Part shown: one piece after another, positions 1 to 9,511 of the stretch
Position numbering within the stretch: the first letter of the stretch is position 1
Layout of the letters: every line of letters starts with the position of its first letter
DNA from: Winogradskyella immobilis
GTDB taxonomy: Bacteria; Bacteroidota; Bacteroidia; Flavobacteriales; Flavobacteriaceae
Assembly: GCF_021887715.1 (NCBI RefSeq)
Contig: NZ_JAIQXX010000005.1
Coordinates: forward strand, 62,001 to 126,000
Direction of reading: 5' to 3'
DNA length: 64,000 nucleotides
Program-made: the position numbers and the translations under genes
Notes under the pieces: generated by a model
What the model was told of the DNA's origin: nothing
What the model saw: only the letters and a program-made list of their open reading frames with translations
Database searches by the model: none

Positions 1-2396
1 ATTTGCCTTCTAAAGAACTTGGAGTAGATGTTGATGGTGATTTTATGCCTAAGTATCAGGTGTCTAAAGACAAGAAAGATGTTGTTAAGAAACTAAAAGC
101 TTTAGCAAAAAAAGCTGAGATGGTTTGGTTAGCAAGTGATGAGGATCGAGAAGGAGAAGCTATTGCATGGCATTTAGCAGAAGCATTAGGTTTAGATAAA
201 GAAAAAACGAAACGTATTGTTTTTCATGAGATTACAAAAAGTGCTATAAATAAAGCTATAGAGAACCCAAGAAGTATAGACTATAATTTGGTAGATGCTC
301 AACAAGCAAGACGTGTTTTAGATCGTATTGTGGGTTACGAGCTGTCTCCAGTTTTATGGAGAAAAGTTAAAGGCGGTTTGTCAGCAGGTCGAGTGCAATC
401 CGTATCTGTGCGCTTAATTGTAGAACGCGAACGCGATATACAAAAATTCAATCCTGTAGCTTCATATAGAGTAGATGCCGAGTTTACAACAACTTCTGGT
501 GCTTCATTTAGAGCCAAGCTGCCTAAGAATTTTGAAACTAAAGCTGAAGCAGAATCATTTTTAAGTAAAAATATTGGAGCTTCTTATGAAGTGGCCAATC
601 TTGAAAAAAAACCAGTTAAGAAATCTCCAGCACCACCATTTACAACATCAACGTTACAACAAGAAGCTTCTCGTAAGTTAGGCTTTTCTGTAAGTAGAAC
701 AATGAGTAATGCCCAACGTTTATACGAAGCAGGTTTAATTACTTATATGAGAACAGATAGTGTTAATTTATCTGATGAAGCAAAGCAAGGTGCAGAAAAT
801 GAAATTGTAACTGCTTATGGTTCGCAATACAGTAAGCCTCGAAACTATAAAGGAAAATCTAAAGGAGCACAAGAAGCTCACGAAGCTATACGACCTACAA
901 ATTTTGCTAATCATTCTGTAGGAGCAGAACGCGATCAAGCACGCTTATACGATTTAATATGGAAACGCGCTATAGCGTCTCAAATGAGTGAAGCCAATTT
1001 AGAACGTACCAATGTTAAAATTCAGGTAAACAGTACTTCTCCAGTAAATGAGTTATTTGTAGCTAATGGTGAGATTATAACATTTGATGGGTTTTTAAAA
1101 GTATATTTAGAAGGAAATGATAATGAAGATGAAGAACAATCTGGCTTGTTGCCAGAGCTTCATGTTTCAGATGCGTTATCAAATAAATACATTACAGCAA
1201 CAGAGCGCTTTACAAGACCGCCAGCACGTTTTACGGAAGCAGCTTTGGTAAAGAAATTAGAAGAACTTGGTATAGGTAGACCATCTACTTATGCGCCGAC
1301 AATTTCTACAATTCAGAATAGAAATTATATTGAAAAAGGGACTGTTGATGGAGTTGAACGTAACTATGTACAATTAACTTTAGAACATCAGTCTATAAAT
1401 GAAAAACAATTAACAGAGCGTGTAGGCTCTGATAAAGGAAAATTGGTGCCTACAGATATAGGAACTATTGTTACAGATTTCTTAGTTAATCATTTTGAAA
1501 GTATTCTAGATTATAACTTCACGGCAAAAGTAGAAGAGAGCTTTGATGACATAGCTGAAGGCAAAGAAGATTGGCGCGTTATGATGAAAGATTTTTATAA
1601 AGGATTTCATCCACAAGTAGAAGATGTACAGGCTAATGCAGAGCGTGAATCTGGGGAACGTATTTTAGGTACTGATCCAGATAGCGGAAGACAAGTAAGT
1701 GTGCGTTTAGGAAAGTTTGGTGCCATGGTACAAATGGGAACTATAGAAGATGAAGAAAAACCAAAGTTTGCAAGTCTATCTCCAGATCAGCAATTAAGTT
1801 CTATAACTTTTGAAGAAGCAATGGACTTATTTAAGCTTCCAAAAGCACTAGGACATTATAAGGATGAAGAAGTAGAGGTGAATAACGGACGTTTCGGGCC
1901 TTACGTAAGATTCGGAAAGAAATTTGTGTCTTTACCTAAAGGTGTAGATCCACTTAGTGTAGATTATGATGAAGCACTTATATATATTAAGGAGAAAGAA
2001 TTAGCAGATGCTCCTATATATACATATCAAGGTTTAGATGTTATTAAAGGTAAAGGACGTTTTGGACCATTTATTAAATGGAACAATATGTTTATCAATG
2101 TAAATAAAAAGTACGATTGGGATAATTTATCTGATGAAGATATTATAACTTTGATTGAAGATAAAATTCAAAAAGAAAAGGATAAACTTATTCATGTATG
2201 GGAAGCTGAAGGAGTACGTGTTGAGAAAGCGCGTTGGGGAAGACACAATGTCATTAAGGGTAAACAAAAAGTAGAGTTGCCAAAAACTGTTGATGTTTCG
2301 GAGATGACACTAGAAGAAGCACAAGCCATACTAGAAAAGAATGCTCCAAAAAAGAAAAAAGCAACAAAAAGAAAAACGACAGCCAAAAAGAAATAA
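1..2396 (+). CDS. topA: DNA topoisomerase I, 5' end cut by window edge
   Basis: Type IA topoisomerase that relaxes negative supercoils by a single-strand break and a 5'-phosphotyrosine link. The reading frame is open to base 1, so only the extreme N-terminus (roughly 35-40 residues, judging from family alignment) is missing. The Toprim acidic motif DEDREGE is near visible residues 46-52 and the catalytic Tyr lies in LITYMRTDS (about residue 248). The C-terminal third carries topo-C repeats with GRFGPYVRFG and GRFGPFIKW motifs rather than Cys4 zinc fingers, and the protein ends in a Lys/Arg-rich tail, as is usual in Bacteroidota. Only three bases separate it from the next gene, which suggests co-transcription. 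Confidence 0.97.
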   Translation, partial: LPSKELGVDVDGDFMPKYQVSKDKKDVVKKLKALAKKAEMVWLASDEDREGEAIAWHLAEALGLDKEKTKRIVFHEITKSAINKAIENPRSIDYNLVDAQQARRVLDRIVGYELSPVLWRKVKGGLSAGRVQSVSVRLIVERERDIQKFNPVASYRVDAEFTTTSGASFRAKLPKNFETKAEAESFLSKNIGASYEVANLEKKPVKKSPAPPFTTSTLQQEASRKLGFSVSRTMSNAQRLYEAGLITYMRTDSVNLSDEAKQGAENEIVTAYGSQYSKPRNYKGKSKGAQEAHEAIRPTNFANHSVGAERDQARLYDLIWKRAIASQMSEANLERTNVKIQVNSTSPVNELFVANGEIITFDGFLKVYLEGNDNEDEEQSGLLPELHVSDALSNKYITATERFTRPPARFTEAALVKKLEELGIGRPSTYAPTISTIQNRNYIEKGTVDGVERNYVQLTLEHQSINEKQLTERVGSDKGKLVPTDIGTIVTDFLVNHFESILDYNFTAKVEESFDDIAEGKEDWRVMMKDFYKGFHPQVEDVQANAERESGERILGTDPDSGRQVSVRLGKFGAMVQMGTIEDEEKPKFASLSPDQQLSSITFEEAMDLFKLPKALGHYKDEEVEVNNGRFGPYVRFGKKFVSLPKGVDPLSVDYDEALIYIKEKELADAPIYTYQGLDVIKGKGRFGPFIKWNNMFINVNKKYDWDNLSDEDIITLIEDKIQKEKDKLIHVWEAEGVRVEKARWGRHNVIKGKQKVELPKTVDVSEMTLEEAQAILEKNAPKKKKATKRKTTAKKK

Positions 2397-2399
2397 TAT

Positions 2400-3566
2400 A
2401 TGAACTTTAATTTTCTATCGCCAGTTTCTGATGCGGTTTTAGCGCACAGCGAATTATTGTCAAATCAAGCTTTAGGTAGGAAATTTAAGATTCACTCTAA
2501 CCAAAATGGAATGCCTGACATCGATGATGCTCAAATCGCTATCATTGGGGTTCACGAAAATAGAAATGATGTTAATTATATTGGATCCGAATTAAATTTC
2601 GATCCTATAAGAACTGCATTGTATGGTTTATTCCCGGGGAATTGGCACACAACAATAGCAGATTTAGGAGATATTTTGCCAGGTGAATCTGTTGAAGATA
2701 CGTATTTTGCACTAAAGACAAGCATAGAGGTTTTAGTAGAAAAAAACATTATACCTATTATAATAGGAGGAAGTCAAGATTTGACTTATATAAATTATCG
2801 TGCTTACGATAATTTACTACCGATGGTTAATATTGTTAATGTAGATACAAATTTCGATCTTGGAGATGCGGCATTACCAATAAAGAATAATAGCTATGTC
2901 GGTAAAATTATTTTAGAAGAACCTTATAATTTATTCAATTACTCTACTATAGGTTATCAAACCTATTTTAATTCTCAAGAAGAAATAGACTTGATGGAGA
3001 AACTTTATTTTGAAGCTTATCGCTTAGGCGAAGTTTCTAGTAATGTAAATATAGTAGAGCCCGTAATGCGAGATGCACATATTGTAAGTGTAGATTTAAA
3101 ATCTATACGTTCTGCAGAAGTTTCAGGTAAACAAAAATTTTCTCCTAATGGATTAGATGGAAAAGAAATATGTGCCATAACACGTTATGCAGGTATAAGT
3201 AATAAAGTGTCTTCATTTGGTATTTATGAATATCAGTATGATGTAAATGACCCTATAACAGCAATGCTAATTGCTCAAATGATATGGTATTTTATAGAAG
3301 GTGTAAATTGTAGAGTCAAAGATGACGATTTTAAAGACTCTAATATGTACCAAAAATATAATGTTCTTATAGAAGAAGAAGAACTTATTTTCTTTAAGAG
3401 TCTAAAAACTGGACGTTGGTGGATAGAAATTCCTTTTTTAGCAAATCTTAATAATAAATTAAAAAAGCACACGTTATTACCTTGCACCCATGCAGATTAT
3501 GTTGCTGCTACGGAGGGAGAAACCCCTGAAAGATGGTACAAAGCCTACAGGAAGAATAACTTCTAA
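2400..3566 (+). CDS. arginase/formimidoylglutamase-family protein with degenerate metal site
   Basis: A 388-residue ureohydrolase-fold protein, recognisable from IIPIIIGGSQD (about 119-127), NVDTNFDLG (147-155) and SVDLKSIRSAE (230-240), which align with GGDH, DAHxD and SxDxDxxDP of arginases. The metal ligands are eroded: the first His is Gln, the second His is Asn, and the second Asp of the third motif is Lys. A normal two-manganese hydrolase is therefore unlikely. No signal peptide is visible. From general knowledge, a homologue is often annotated as formimidoylglutamase next to gldK in flavobacteria; a structural or regulatory role is inference. It lies between topA and gldK. Confidence 0.8.
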   Translation: MNFNFLSPVSDAVLAHSELLSNQALGRKFKIHSNQNGMPDIDDAQIAIIGVHENRNDVNYIGSELNFDPIRTALYGLFPGNWHTTIADLGDILPGESVEDTYFALKTSIEVLVEKNIIPIIIGGSQDLTYINYRAYDNLLPMVNIVNVDTNFDLGDAALPIKNNSYVGKIILEEPYNLFNYSTIGYQTYFNSQEEIDLMEKLYFEAYRLGEVSSNVNIVEPVMRDAHIVSVDLKSIRSAEVSGKQKFSPNGLDGKEICAITRYAGISNKVSSFGIYEYQYDVNDPITAMLIAQMIWYFIEGVNCRVKDDDFKDSNMYQKYNVLIEEEELIFFKSLKTGRWWIEIPFLANLNNKLKKHTLLPCTHADYVAATEGETPERWYKAYRKNNF

Positions 3567-3652
3567 AAATGCAGTTCATCGATATTTTAAAAGTATTTTA
3601 TCGACAAAAAGCAATTTTTTTAGGATGAAATGCAAAAAAAATAGAAAAAAAG

Positions 3653-3683
3653 TTGTTTTTTCCGATTTATATAAATATGTTTA
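3653..3683 (+). promoter_or_regulatory. candidate promoter of gldKLMN
   Basis: TTG at 3653-3655 and TATGTTTA at 3676-3683 are 20 bp apart. They resemble the Bacteroidota -33 TTG and -7 TAnnTTTG elements, with one mismatch in the last base. The predicted start leaves a leader of about 35 nt before gldK. Confidence 0.4.
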
Positions 3684-3725
3684 CCATCTCAAAATTTATG
3701 GATACTAATTTAACCTATAGTTTTT

Positions 3726-5078
3726 ATGAAAATTAAGAAGCTTATTTTACTAATTACCGCAGCTACTTTTATAGTAAGTTGTAGCTCTGGTGATCGCGGA
3801 CAGGTTGTCGGCGCTAAAGGTAAAAAATGGCATCCCGAAAAGCCTTACGGAATGACACTTGTCCCAGGTGGAGCATTCATTATGGGTAAGTCCGATGACG
3901 ATTTAGCAGGCATACAAGATGCCCCAACAAGAACGGTTACTGTTCGTAATTTTTACATGGACGAAACCGAAATCACAAATAGTGAGTATCGTCAATTTGT
4001 AGAATGGACTAGAGATTCTATCTTAAGATACAAGTTAGCAGAAGAAGCTGAACTTGAAGATAAAACTCCTGGTAATGGAGATATTGGTGAGTATGCATTT
4101 TTAAGTGCTGATCCTGCCAATCTAAATCCATATCAACAGTTTATGTTAGAGCAATATGATGAAGGAGGTCGCGTGGTTAATAGAGATGTAGAATTGATTT
4201 TTGATACTAACGAGTATCCAGATGTTCCATATGCAAGAGTTATGGATGGTATGTATTTGCCACCAGAAGAATCTTATAATGGACAACGCATTTGGGATGT
4301 GTCTCAATTTAAATTTCGTTTCTCAGAAATGGATTTAGATGCTGCCGCAAAAAACCGTTCATTAAGACGTTCAGATGTAATTACAACTAAAGAAGTAGAA
4401 ATCTATCCAGATACAACAGCATGGATTAGAGATTTTGCATACTCATACAATGAACCAATGCATAATGATTATTTCTGGCATGATGCCTATGGAGATTACC
4501 CAGTTGTGGGTGTATCTTGGGATCAAGCACGTGCATTCTGTCAATGGAGAACATTATATCATAATGGTTACAGAAAAGGTAAAGGAAGTCAACCAGTAAA
4601 TATATACAGATTGCCTAACGAAGCTGAATGGGAATATGCAGCTCGTGGAGGTCTTCAAGGAGCTACATTTCCTTGGGGTAATCATTATACAAAAAATGAT
4701 AGAGGTTGTTTTATGGCAAACTTTAAACCTTTACGTGGCGACTATGCAGCAGATCAAGCATTATATACAGTAGAAGCCGATGCTTATGAACCTAATGATT
4801 TTAACTTATACAATATGGCAGGTAACGTGTCAGAATGGGTTAATGGTTCTTATACATCATCTTCTTACGAATATTCATCTAGTATTAATCCAAATGTTAA
4901 TGATAAAAACAACCAACGTAAAGTTGTTAGAGGAGGATCTTGGAAAGATGTTGCTTACTTTTTACAAGTAAGTTCTAGAGATTACGAATATGCAGATTCT
5001 GCAAGAAGTTATATTGGTTTTAGAACTGTACAAGATTATTTGGGTACAGAAGTCACTAATAATGCACAAGGTCACTAA
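3726..5078 (+). CDS. gldK: GldK, T9SS outer-membrane ring lipoprotein
   Basis: Lipoprotein of the type IX secretion and gliding machinery that forms, with GldN, the periplasmic ring under the outer membrane. The N-terminus is a lipoprotein signal ending VSCSSG. Residues from about 40 to 440 form an FGE-sulfatase/SUMF1 fold: TLVPGGAFIMG, FYMDETEITNSEYRQF, LPNEAEWEYAARGG, NMAGNVSEWV, VVRGGSWKD and a terminal IGFRTV. The length of 450 aa is normal for GldK, and the fold is used structurally here. It is first of four collinear genes gldK-L-M-N, and this order is diagnostic. Confidence 0.95.
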   Translation: MKIKKLILLITAATFIVSCSSGDRGQVVGAKGKKWHPEKPYGMTLVPGGAFIMGKSDDDLAGIQDAPTRTVTVRNFYMDETEITNSEYRQFVEWTRDSILRYKLAEEAELEDKTPGNGDIGEYAFLSADPANLNPYQQFMLEQYDEGGRVVNRDVELIFDTNEYPDVPYARVMDGMYLPPEESYNGQRIWDVSQFKFRFSEMDLDAAAKNRSLRRSDVITTKEVEIYPDTTAWIRDFAYSYNEPMHNDYFWHDAYGDYPVVGVSWDQARAFCQWRTLYHNGYRKGKGSQPVNIYRLPNEAEWEYAARGGLQGATFPWGNHYTKNDRGCFMANFKPLRGDYAADQALYTVEADAYEPNDFNLYNMAGNVSEWVNGSYTSSSYEYSSSINPNVNDKNNQRKVVRGGSWKDVAYFLQVSSRDYEYADSARSYIGFRTVQDYLGTEVTNNAQGH

Positions 5079-5164
5079 ACAAAAATTTAATCTATAAACT
5101 AAACATTAATTAACCTACTTTTTAAGTTAACCATATTAACTTAAAAATTTAAAAACCTAAAATT

Positions 5165-5797
5165 ATGGCGCAAAAAGGAAAACTTACGTTAACAAATATG
5201 ATCTACGGATTAGGAGCAGCAATTGTAATTGTTGGGGCTTTATTTAAAATCCAACACTGGCCTTATGGTTCAGAGATTTTAACAATTGGTATGATTGTAG
5301 AAGCTTTAGTATTTACATATTCAGCTTTTGAAAAACAAAGTGGAGAATTAGATTGGTCATTGGTCTATCCTGAATTAGAAGGAGGAGCAAGCGTAGATAA
5401 AAAGAAAAAAGAGCAACCTAAAGACGCTGAAGGTTTATTGTCTAAAAAATTAGATGAGTTATTAAAAGAAGCACAGATCGATGGTGAGCTTATGGCAAGC
5501 TTAGGTGATAGTATTAAAAACTTTGAAGGTGCTGCTAAAAACCTTAACCCAACTGTTGAGTCTATGGCTGCTACTAAAAAGTATGGTGAAGAATTATCAT
5601 TAGCTGCGGCTCAAATGGAGTCATTAAACAGTTTATATAAAGTGCAATTAGAAAGTGTAAATCGCCAAGCTTCAATTAACGAAGAAGCTGTTGAAAATGC
5701 GACGAAACTTAAGGAGCAAATGCAATCATTGGCATCTAACTTATCATCATTAAATGGTGTGTACGGAGGAATGCTTACTGCTATGAATAAAAGCTAA
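5165..5797 (+). CDS. gldL: GldL, T9SS inner-membrane motor subunit
   Basis: Inner-membrane partner of GldM in the proton-driven T9SS/gliding motor. Two transmembrane helices are visible near residues 9-27 (IYGLGAAIVIVGALFKI) and 38-56, joined by the conserved KIQHWPYGSE turn. A long cytoplasmic region follows, predicted coiled coil and rich in Ala, Leu, Glu and Gln. In the known GldLM complex a membrane-embedded Glu is important, and a Glu is present in the second helix (IVEALVF). At 210 aa it is close to the usual size. It sits 86 bp after gldK and 46 bp before gldM. Confidence 0.95.
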   Translation: MAQKGKLTLTNMIYGLGAAIVIVGALFKIQHWPYGSEILTIGMIVEALVFTYSAFEKQSGELDWSLVYPELEGGASVDKKKKEQPKDAEGLLSKKLDELLKEAQIDGELMASLGDSIKNFEGAAKNLNPTVESMAATKKYGEELSLAAAQMESLNSLYKVQLESVNRQASINEEAVENATKLKEQMQSLASNLSSLNGVYGGMLTAMNKS

Positions 5798-5843
5798 TTA
5801 GCTTTTAAGTCAAATCTATTAATTAACCCAAAAACTAATTATT

Positions 5844-7412
5844 ATGGCAGGAGGAAAAGCCAATGCAAGGCAAAAAATGATCAACCTTATGTACTTAGTA
5901 TTTATTGCTATGATGGCAATGAATATGTCTAAAGAAGTATTATCAGCGTTTGGTCTTATGGAAGCAAAGTTTGCAGATTCTAACGTGTCAGCAACAGAAG
6001 GAAACGCAGGTATGCTTGCAAATCTAGTAACAAAAGCTGAAGAAAAACCAGCTGAGTTTGAGGATGCAGCAGCTAAAGCTAATCAGATTAGTGTGGTTTC
6101 TGAAGATTTCTATAAATATATTGAATCGTTAAAAACGGATCTTTTAAAACAAGGTAAGTACGAAATAGAATCTGAAACAGGAAAATTACCATTCGAAGCA
6201 ATGGATAAAACTGATATTTTAGATGAAGCTTGGTTTACTGGTGATCGTTTAACTAAGAAAGGTGATGAAGTAATGGCTACTATTGAAAAATATAAGTCAG
6301 ATATCAAAACAATTCTTGGTAATGATGTAAAATACAGAACAGCGATTGCTAATTTTGATAAGCGTTTTAATACGGATAAAGTCAAAAACAAGGATGGTAA
6401 GGAATTAAAGTGGTTAGATTACCACTATCAAGGATTCCCAGCAATAGCATCATATACTAAGTTAACAGCAATGCAAAATGATGTAAAGTTAACTGAAACT
6501 AATATGTATAACCTATTTTTAGGAAACACATTAGATGAAGCTGTGACTTTAAAAAATTATAAAGCAATTGTATTAGCAGATAAATCAGCATTCTTTGCAG
6601 GTGAAAAATTCCAAGGTAGAGTAGTGTTAGGCAAATATGCTAATGTTAAACCTACGGCGATGTCTGTTGGTGGAAAAGATATTAATGTTGAAGAAGCAGT
6701 TGATTCTACTGGTGCTGCTCGTTTAGATTTTACAGTTGGTAATGTTGGTGAACAAAAAATCAACGGTACTTTTACATTCTTAGAAGATGGACAACCGTTA
6801 CAAATTCCTATTGAAGGTAATTATGTAGTTGTACCAAGACCTAATTCAGCAACCATTTCTGCTGATAAAATGAATGTAGTATATAGAGGTGTAGATAACC
6901 CAATGACGATCTCTTTTGCAGGCGTATCAGATAATAAAGTAAAAGCTACTGCGCCAGGTCTTACTTGTCCTGGAGGACAATATATAATGAAGCCACAAGG
7001 TGGAAGAGAAGTGTCTATAAATGTTACAGCGACTTTAGATGACGGACAACTTGTGTCTGATAAAAAAGTATTTAGAATTAAAGATTTACCAAAACCTTTA
7101 GGATCATTTAATGGTCAAGAAGGTAGTGGTAAGTTACCAAGGAATAATGTAGAAATCGGAAAATTAACTGCAGACTTTGGTGATGACTTTGATTTTGCTT
7201 TGCCATTAGATGTTGTATCTTATACAATAAAAGTGCCAGGAAAGCCATCAGTAAATGTTACAGGAAATCGATTAAACACTGCAGCTAAAAATGCATTAAG
7301 ATCGGCAAGAAGAGGAGATGCTATACAATTTATTAATATAAAGGCAAAAGCAAAAAATAATCCGATTAAGATTAAAACAGTAACACCAGTTGTTATTGAG
7401 TTAGCTAATTAA
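5844..7412 (+). CDS. gldM: GldM, T9SS periplasm-spanning motor shaft
   Basis: Single-pass inner-membrane protein whose periplasmic domains transmit motion from the GldLM motor to the GldKN ring. The N-terminus has the family signature AGGKANARQKMINLMYLVFIAMMAMNMSKEVL, in which the one transmembrane helix lies (about residues 15-33). A helical bundle is followed by beta-rich domains D2-D4, with a strongly basic C-terminus. Length (522 aa) and gene order match the family. No catalytic residues are expected. Confidence 0.95.
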   Translation: MAGGKANARQKMINLMYLVFIAMMAMNMSKEVLSAFGLMEAKFADSNVSATEGNAGMLANLVTKAEEKPAEFEDAAAKANQISVVSEDFYKYIESLKTDLLKQGKYEIESETGKLPFEAMDKTDILDEAWFTGDRLTKKGDEVMATIEKYKSDIKTILGNDVKYRTAIANFDKRFNTDKVKNKDGKELKWLDYHYQGFPAIASYTKLTAMQNDVKLTETNMYNLFLGNTLDEAVTLKNYKAIVLADKSAFFAGEKFQGRVVLGKYANVKPTAMSVGGKDINVEEAVDSTGAARLDFTVGNVGEQKINGTFTFLEDGQPLQIPIEGNYVVVPRPNSATISADKMNVVYRGVDNPMTISFAGVSDNKVKATAPGLTCPGGQYIMKPQGGREVSINVTATLDDGQLVSDKKVFRIKDLPKPLGSFNGQEGSGKLPRNNVEIGKLTADFGDDFDFALPLDVVSYTIKVPGKPSVNVTGNRLNTAAKNALRSARRGDAIQFINIKAKAKNNPIKIKTVTPVVIELAN

Positions 7413-7450
7413 TATTGGATTAAAAGCCTCAAATTTTAATATACAATACA

Positions 7451-8350
7451 ATGAAAATAAAGAATTTAATATTAACAATTGCAATTGTCATTACAGCTAA
7501 CGGATTGTTTGCTCAAGCAAATATCTTAAACGCTAAAATTGCTGAGGAAATTGGACTTAAAACAGAAGGTCAATTGCTTTTAGACAATGACAGACCTTTA
7601 GAATATGGGTATGTAGATGATAGAGATCGTTTATTCTCTAAAATGACTTGGGAAAAAGTGGTTTTAGAAGAACGTGTTAACTTTCCTTTATACTATCCAA
7701 TCGATACTAATAATATTGGTGTTGATCGTCGTTCTTTATTTCATGTATTATGGAATGCTGTAAAATCTGGAGATATTTCTACAGTTTATGCAGATTCTTA
7801 TTTCGCACAAGAACGTACGCTTGAAGAGTTGAGAGGTTCTATGCGAAAAGTAGATACACTTGATGCAGGTATAGATCAATATAATGCAGAAGGTAAAGTT
7901 GACCCTGAATATATTACACAACGTGATATTGAAGCTTTTGATATTCTAGAATATCATATGAAAGGACTTTGGTATTTTGATAAACGTCAAGGCGAAATGA
8001 AATATCGTTTGTTGGCTATAGCACCAGCAGCACCAGATGTCAATTATATAGACACTGATGACGAAGCTAATAAAGAGCCTGTACCTTTATTTTGGGTATT
8101 TTTCCCAGAAGCTAGGGATATTTTACACGAGGCAAAAGCTTTTAATGATAGAAATAGTGCTATGTCCATTTCTTTCGATCATATTTTAAATGCTAGACGT
8201 TTTAATGGCTATATGTATAAAGAAGAAAATGTCTATGGTGATCGTGAAGTTAAAGATTACATTAAGGATAATGCCTTAATGCAATTGATGGAATCTGATC
8301 GTATAAAAGATAAGATTCGAAGCTTTGAACACGACATGTGGAATTATTAA
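7451..8350 (+). CDS. gldN: GldN, T9SS periplasmic ring protein
   Basis: Periplasmic partner of the lipoprotein GldK in the T9SS trans-envelope ring. It has a cleavable signal peptide ending LFAQA and no lipobox. The mature part shows the family core with DRPLEYGYVDDRDRLFSK, an early YPIDTNNIG segment and PLFWVFFPEARDIL. The length (299 aa) is normal. It is last in gldKLMN and is followed within 21 bp by a strong hairpin terminator, so the operon ends here. Confidence 0.95.
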   Translation: MKIKNLILTIAIVITANGLFAQANILNAKIAEEIGLKTEGQLLLDNDRPLEYGYVDDRDRLFSKMTWEKVVLEERVNFPLYYPIDTNNIGVDRRSLFHVLWNAVKSGDISTVYADSYFAQERTLEELRGSMRKVDTLDAGIDQYNAEGKVDPEYITQRDIEAFDILEYHMKGLWYFDKRQGEMKYRLLAIAPAAPDVNYIDTDDEANKEPVPLFWVFFPEARDILHEAKAFNDRNSAMSISFDHILNARRFNGYMYKEENVYGDREVKDYIKDNALMQLMESDRIKDKIRSFEHDMWNY

Positions 8351-8370
8351 TTCTTACAGTATAAAAATAT

Positions 8371-8399
8371 AAACGCTCACTTTTAAGTGAGCGTTTTTT
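8371..8399 (+). terminator. rho-independent terminator after gldN
   Basis: AAACGCTCAC and its exact reverse complement, separated by a short loop, are followed by a T run. This is a clean intrinsic terminator closing the gld operon. Confidence 0.9.
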
Positions 8400-8450
8400 G
8401 TTGTAATCATTTTACAACAAACATTAATCTTTTTAAATATTTTTGCATTA

Positions 8451-9494
8451 ATGAAATCGGTAGATTATATAATAGTAGGTTGTGGTTTAGCGAGTATAGC
8501 ATTCTGCGAAACTTTAAAAACAAACAATAAAACATTTGTAGTTTATGATGACGCTTCCCAGCAATCCTCTATAGTTGCAGCAGGCTTATATAACCCTGTA
8601 ATATTAAAGCGTTTTTCTGAGGTATGGAAAGCTAAAGAACAGTTAGAGTTAGCATTACCAATGTATGCTAAAATAGAAATAGATTTAAATATAAAATTAG
8701 ACTATAAGTTAAAACTCTTAAGACGATTCAATTCTATAGAAGAACAAAATCAATGGCTTGTTGCATCAGATAAATTAACTTTAGAACCTTATTTATCAAC
8801 CGAGTTTATTAAAAATAGAAACCCTAATATTAATACAGATTTTGATTTTGGAGAAGTACTACATGCTGGCCGAATAGATACAAAAACGTTAATATTAGAA
8901 TACAAGTTGAGCTTACAAGAAAATGAGCAATTAGAATCAGAGCATTTTCAATACGATGAACTCAAAATAAATAGTGACGAAATAAATTATGGAGATTATA
9001 AAGCAAAACATATTGTTTTTGCAGAAGGTTTTGGAATAAAAAAGAATCCATTTTTTAAGGAGTTACCACTAAATGGTACAAAAGGTGAAGTTATAACTAT
9101 AAAAGCTCCAGATCTAAAAATCGATTATGCAGTAAAATCTTCAGTATTTATTATTCCTATGAGTGATGATTTGTATAAAGTAGGAGCAACTTATGAGTGG
9201 AATGATAAAACCAATACACCAACCGAAGAAGGAAAAGCAGAGCTTATAAAAAAACTTAAAATAGTTATAACCTGTGATTTTAAGGTTGTAGAACATAAAG
9301 CTGGTATAAGACCTACGGTAAAAGATAGGCGTCCTTTGGTAGGTAGGCATACAACATATAAAAATATGTATGTACTAAATGGATTAGGAACCCGAGGCGT
9401 AATGATAGCACCTTATGTTGCTAAAAAATTATATAATTATATAGAGAATAGTGTTGTTCTAGATAAAGAGATTGATATAAGTCGTTTTGGTTAA
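8451..9494 (+). CDS. FAD-dependent oxidoreductase, DAO family
   Basis: Flavoprotein with an N-terminal Rossmann dinucleotide motif (VDYIIVGCGLASIAF, residues 4-18) and a C-terminal FAD-contact motif (GIRPTVKDRRPLVG then NGLGTRGVMIAP) typical of the D-amino-acid-oxidase/ThiO/MnmC-C superfamily. The substrate cannot be read from the sequence. No signal peptide is visible, so it is probably cytoplasmic. It follows the gld terminator, so it is a separate unit. A TATTTTTG box at 8438-8445 lies only 5 bp before the ATG, which would give a nearly leaderless transcript if used. Confidence 0.85.
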   Translation: MKSVDYIIVGCGLASIAFCETLKTNNKTFVVYDDASQQSSIVAAGLYNPVILKRFSEVWKAKEQLELALPMYAKIEIDLNIKLDYKLKLLRRFNSIEEQNQWLVASDKLTLEPYLSTEFIKNRNPNINTDFDFGEVLHAGRIDTKTLILEYKLSLQENEQLESEHFQYDELKINSDEINYGDYKAKHIVFAEGFGIKKNPFFKELPLNGTKGEVITIKAPDLKIDYAVKSSVFIIPMSDDLYKVGATYEWNDKTNTPTEEGKAELIKKLKIVITCDFKVVEHKAGIRPTVKDRRPLVGRHTTYKNMYVLNGLGTRGVMIAPYVAKKLYNYIENSVVLDKEIDISRFG

Positions 9495-9511
9495 CTTCCA
9501 ACTTCCAACTT

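Noticed and set aside
3583..3606. ATCGATA and TTATCGA inverted pieces upstream of gldK
   Set aside because: Six- to seven-base arms with a weak AT interior and no T run; too weak for a terminator or operator.
3490..3708. 72-codon plus-strand frame at the end of the arginase-like gene
   Set aside because: It overlaps a conserved C-terminus in another frame, and its tail is AT-rich intergenic sequence with Lys/Tyr-rich translation.
8438..8445. TATTTTTG box directly before the FAD oxidoreductase ATG
   Set aside because: Only 5 bp from the start codon and without a -33 TTG at the right distance; AT-rich chance is likely, so it is not listed as a promoter.
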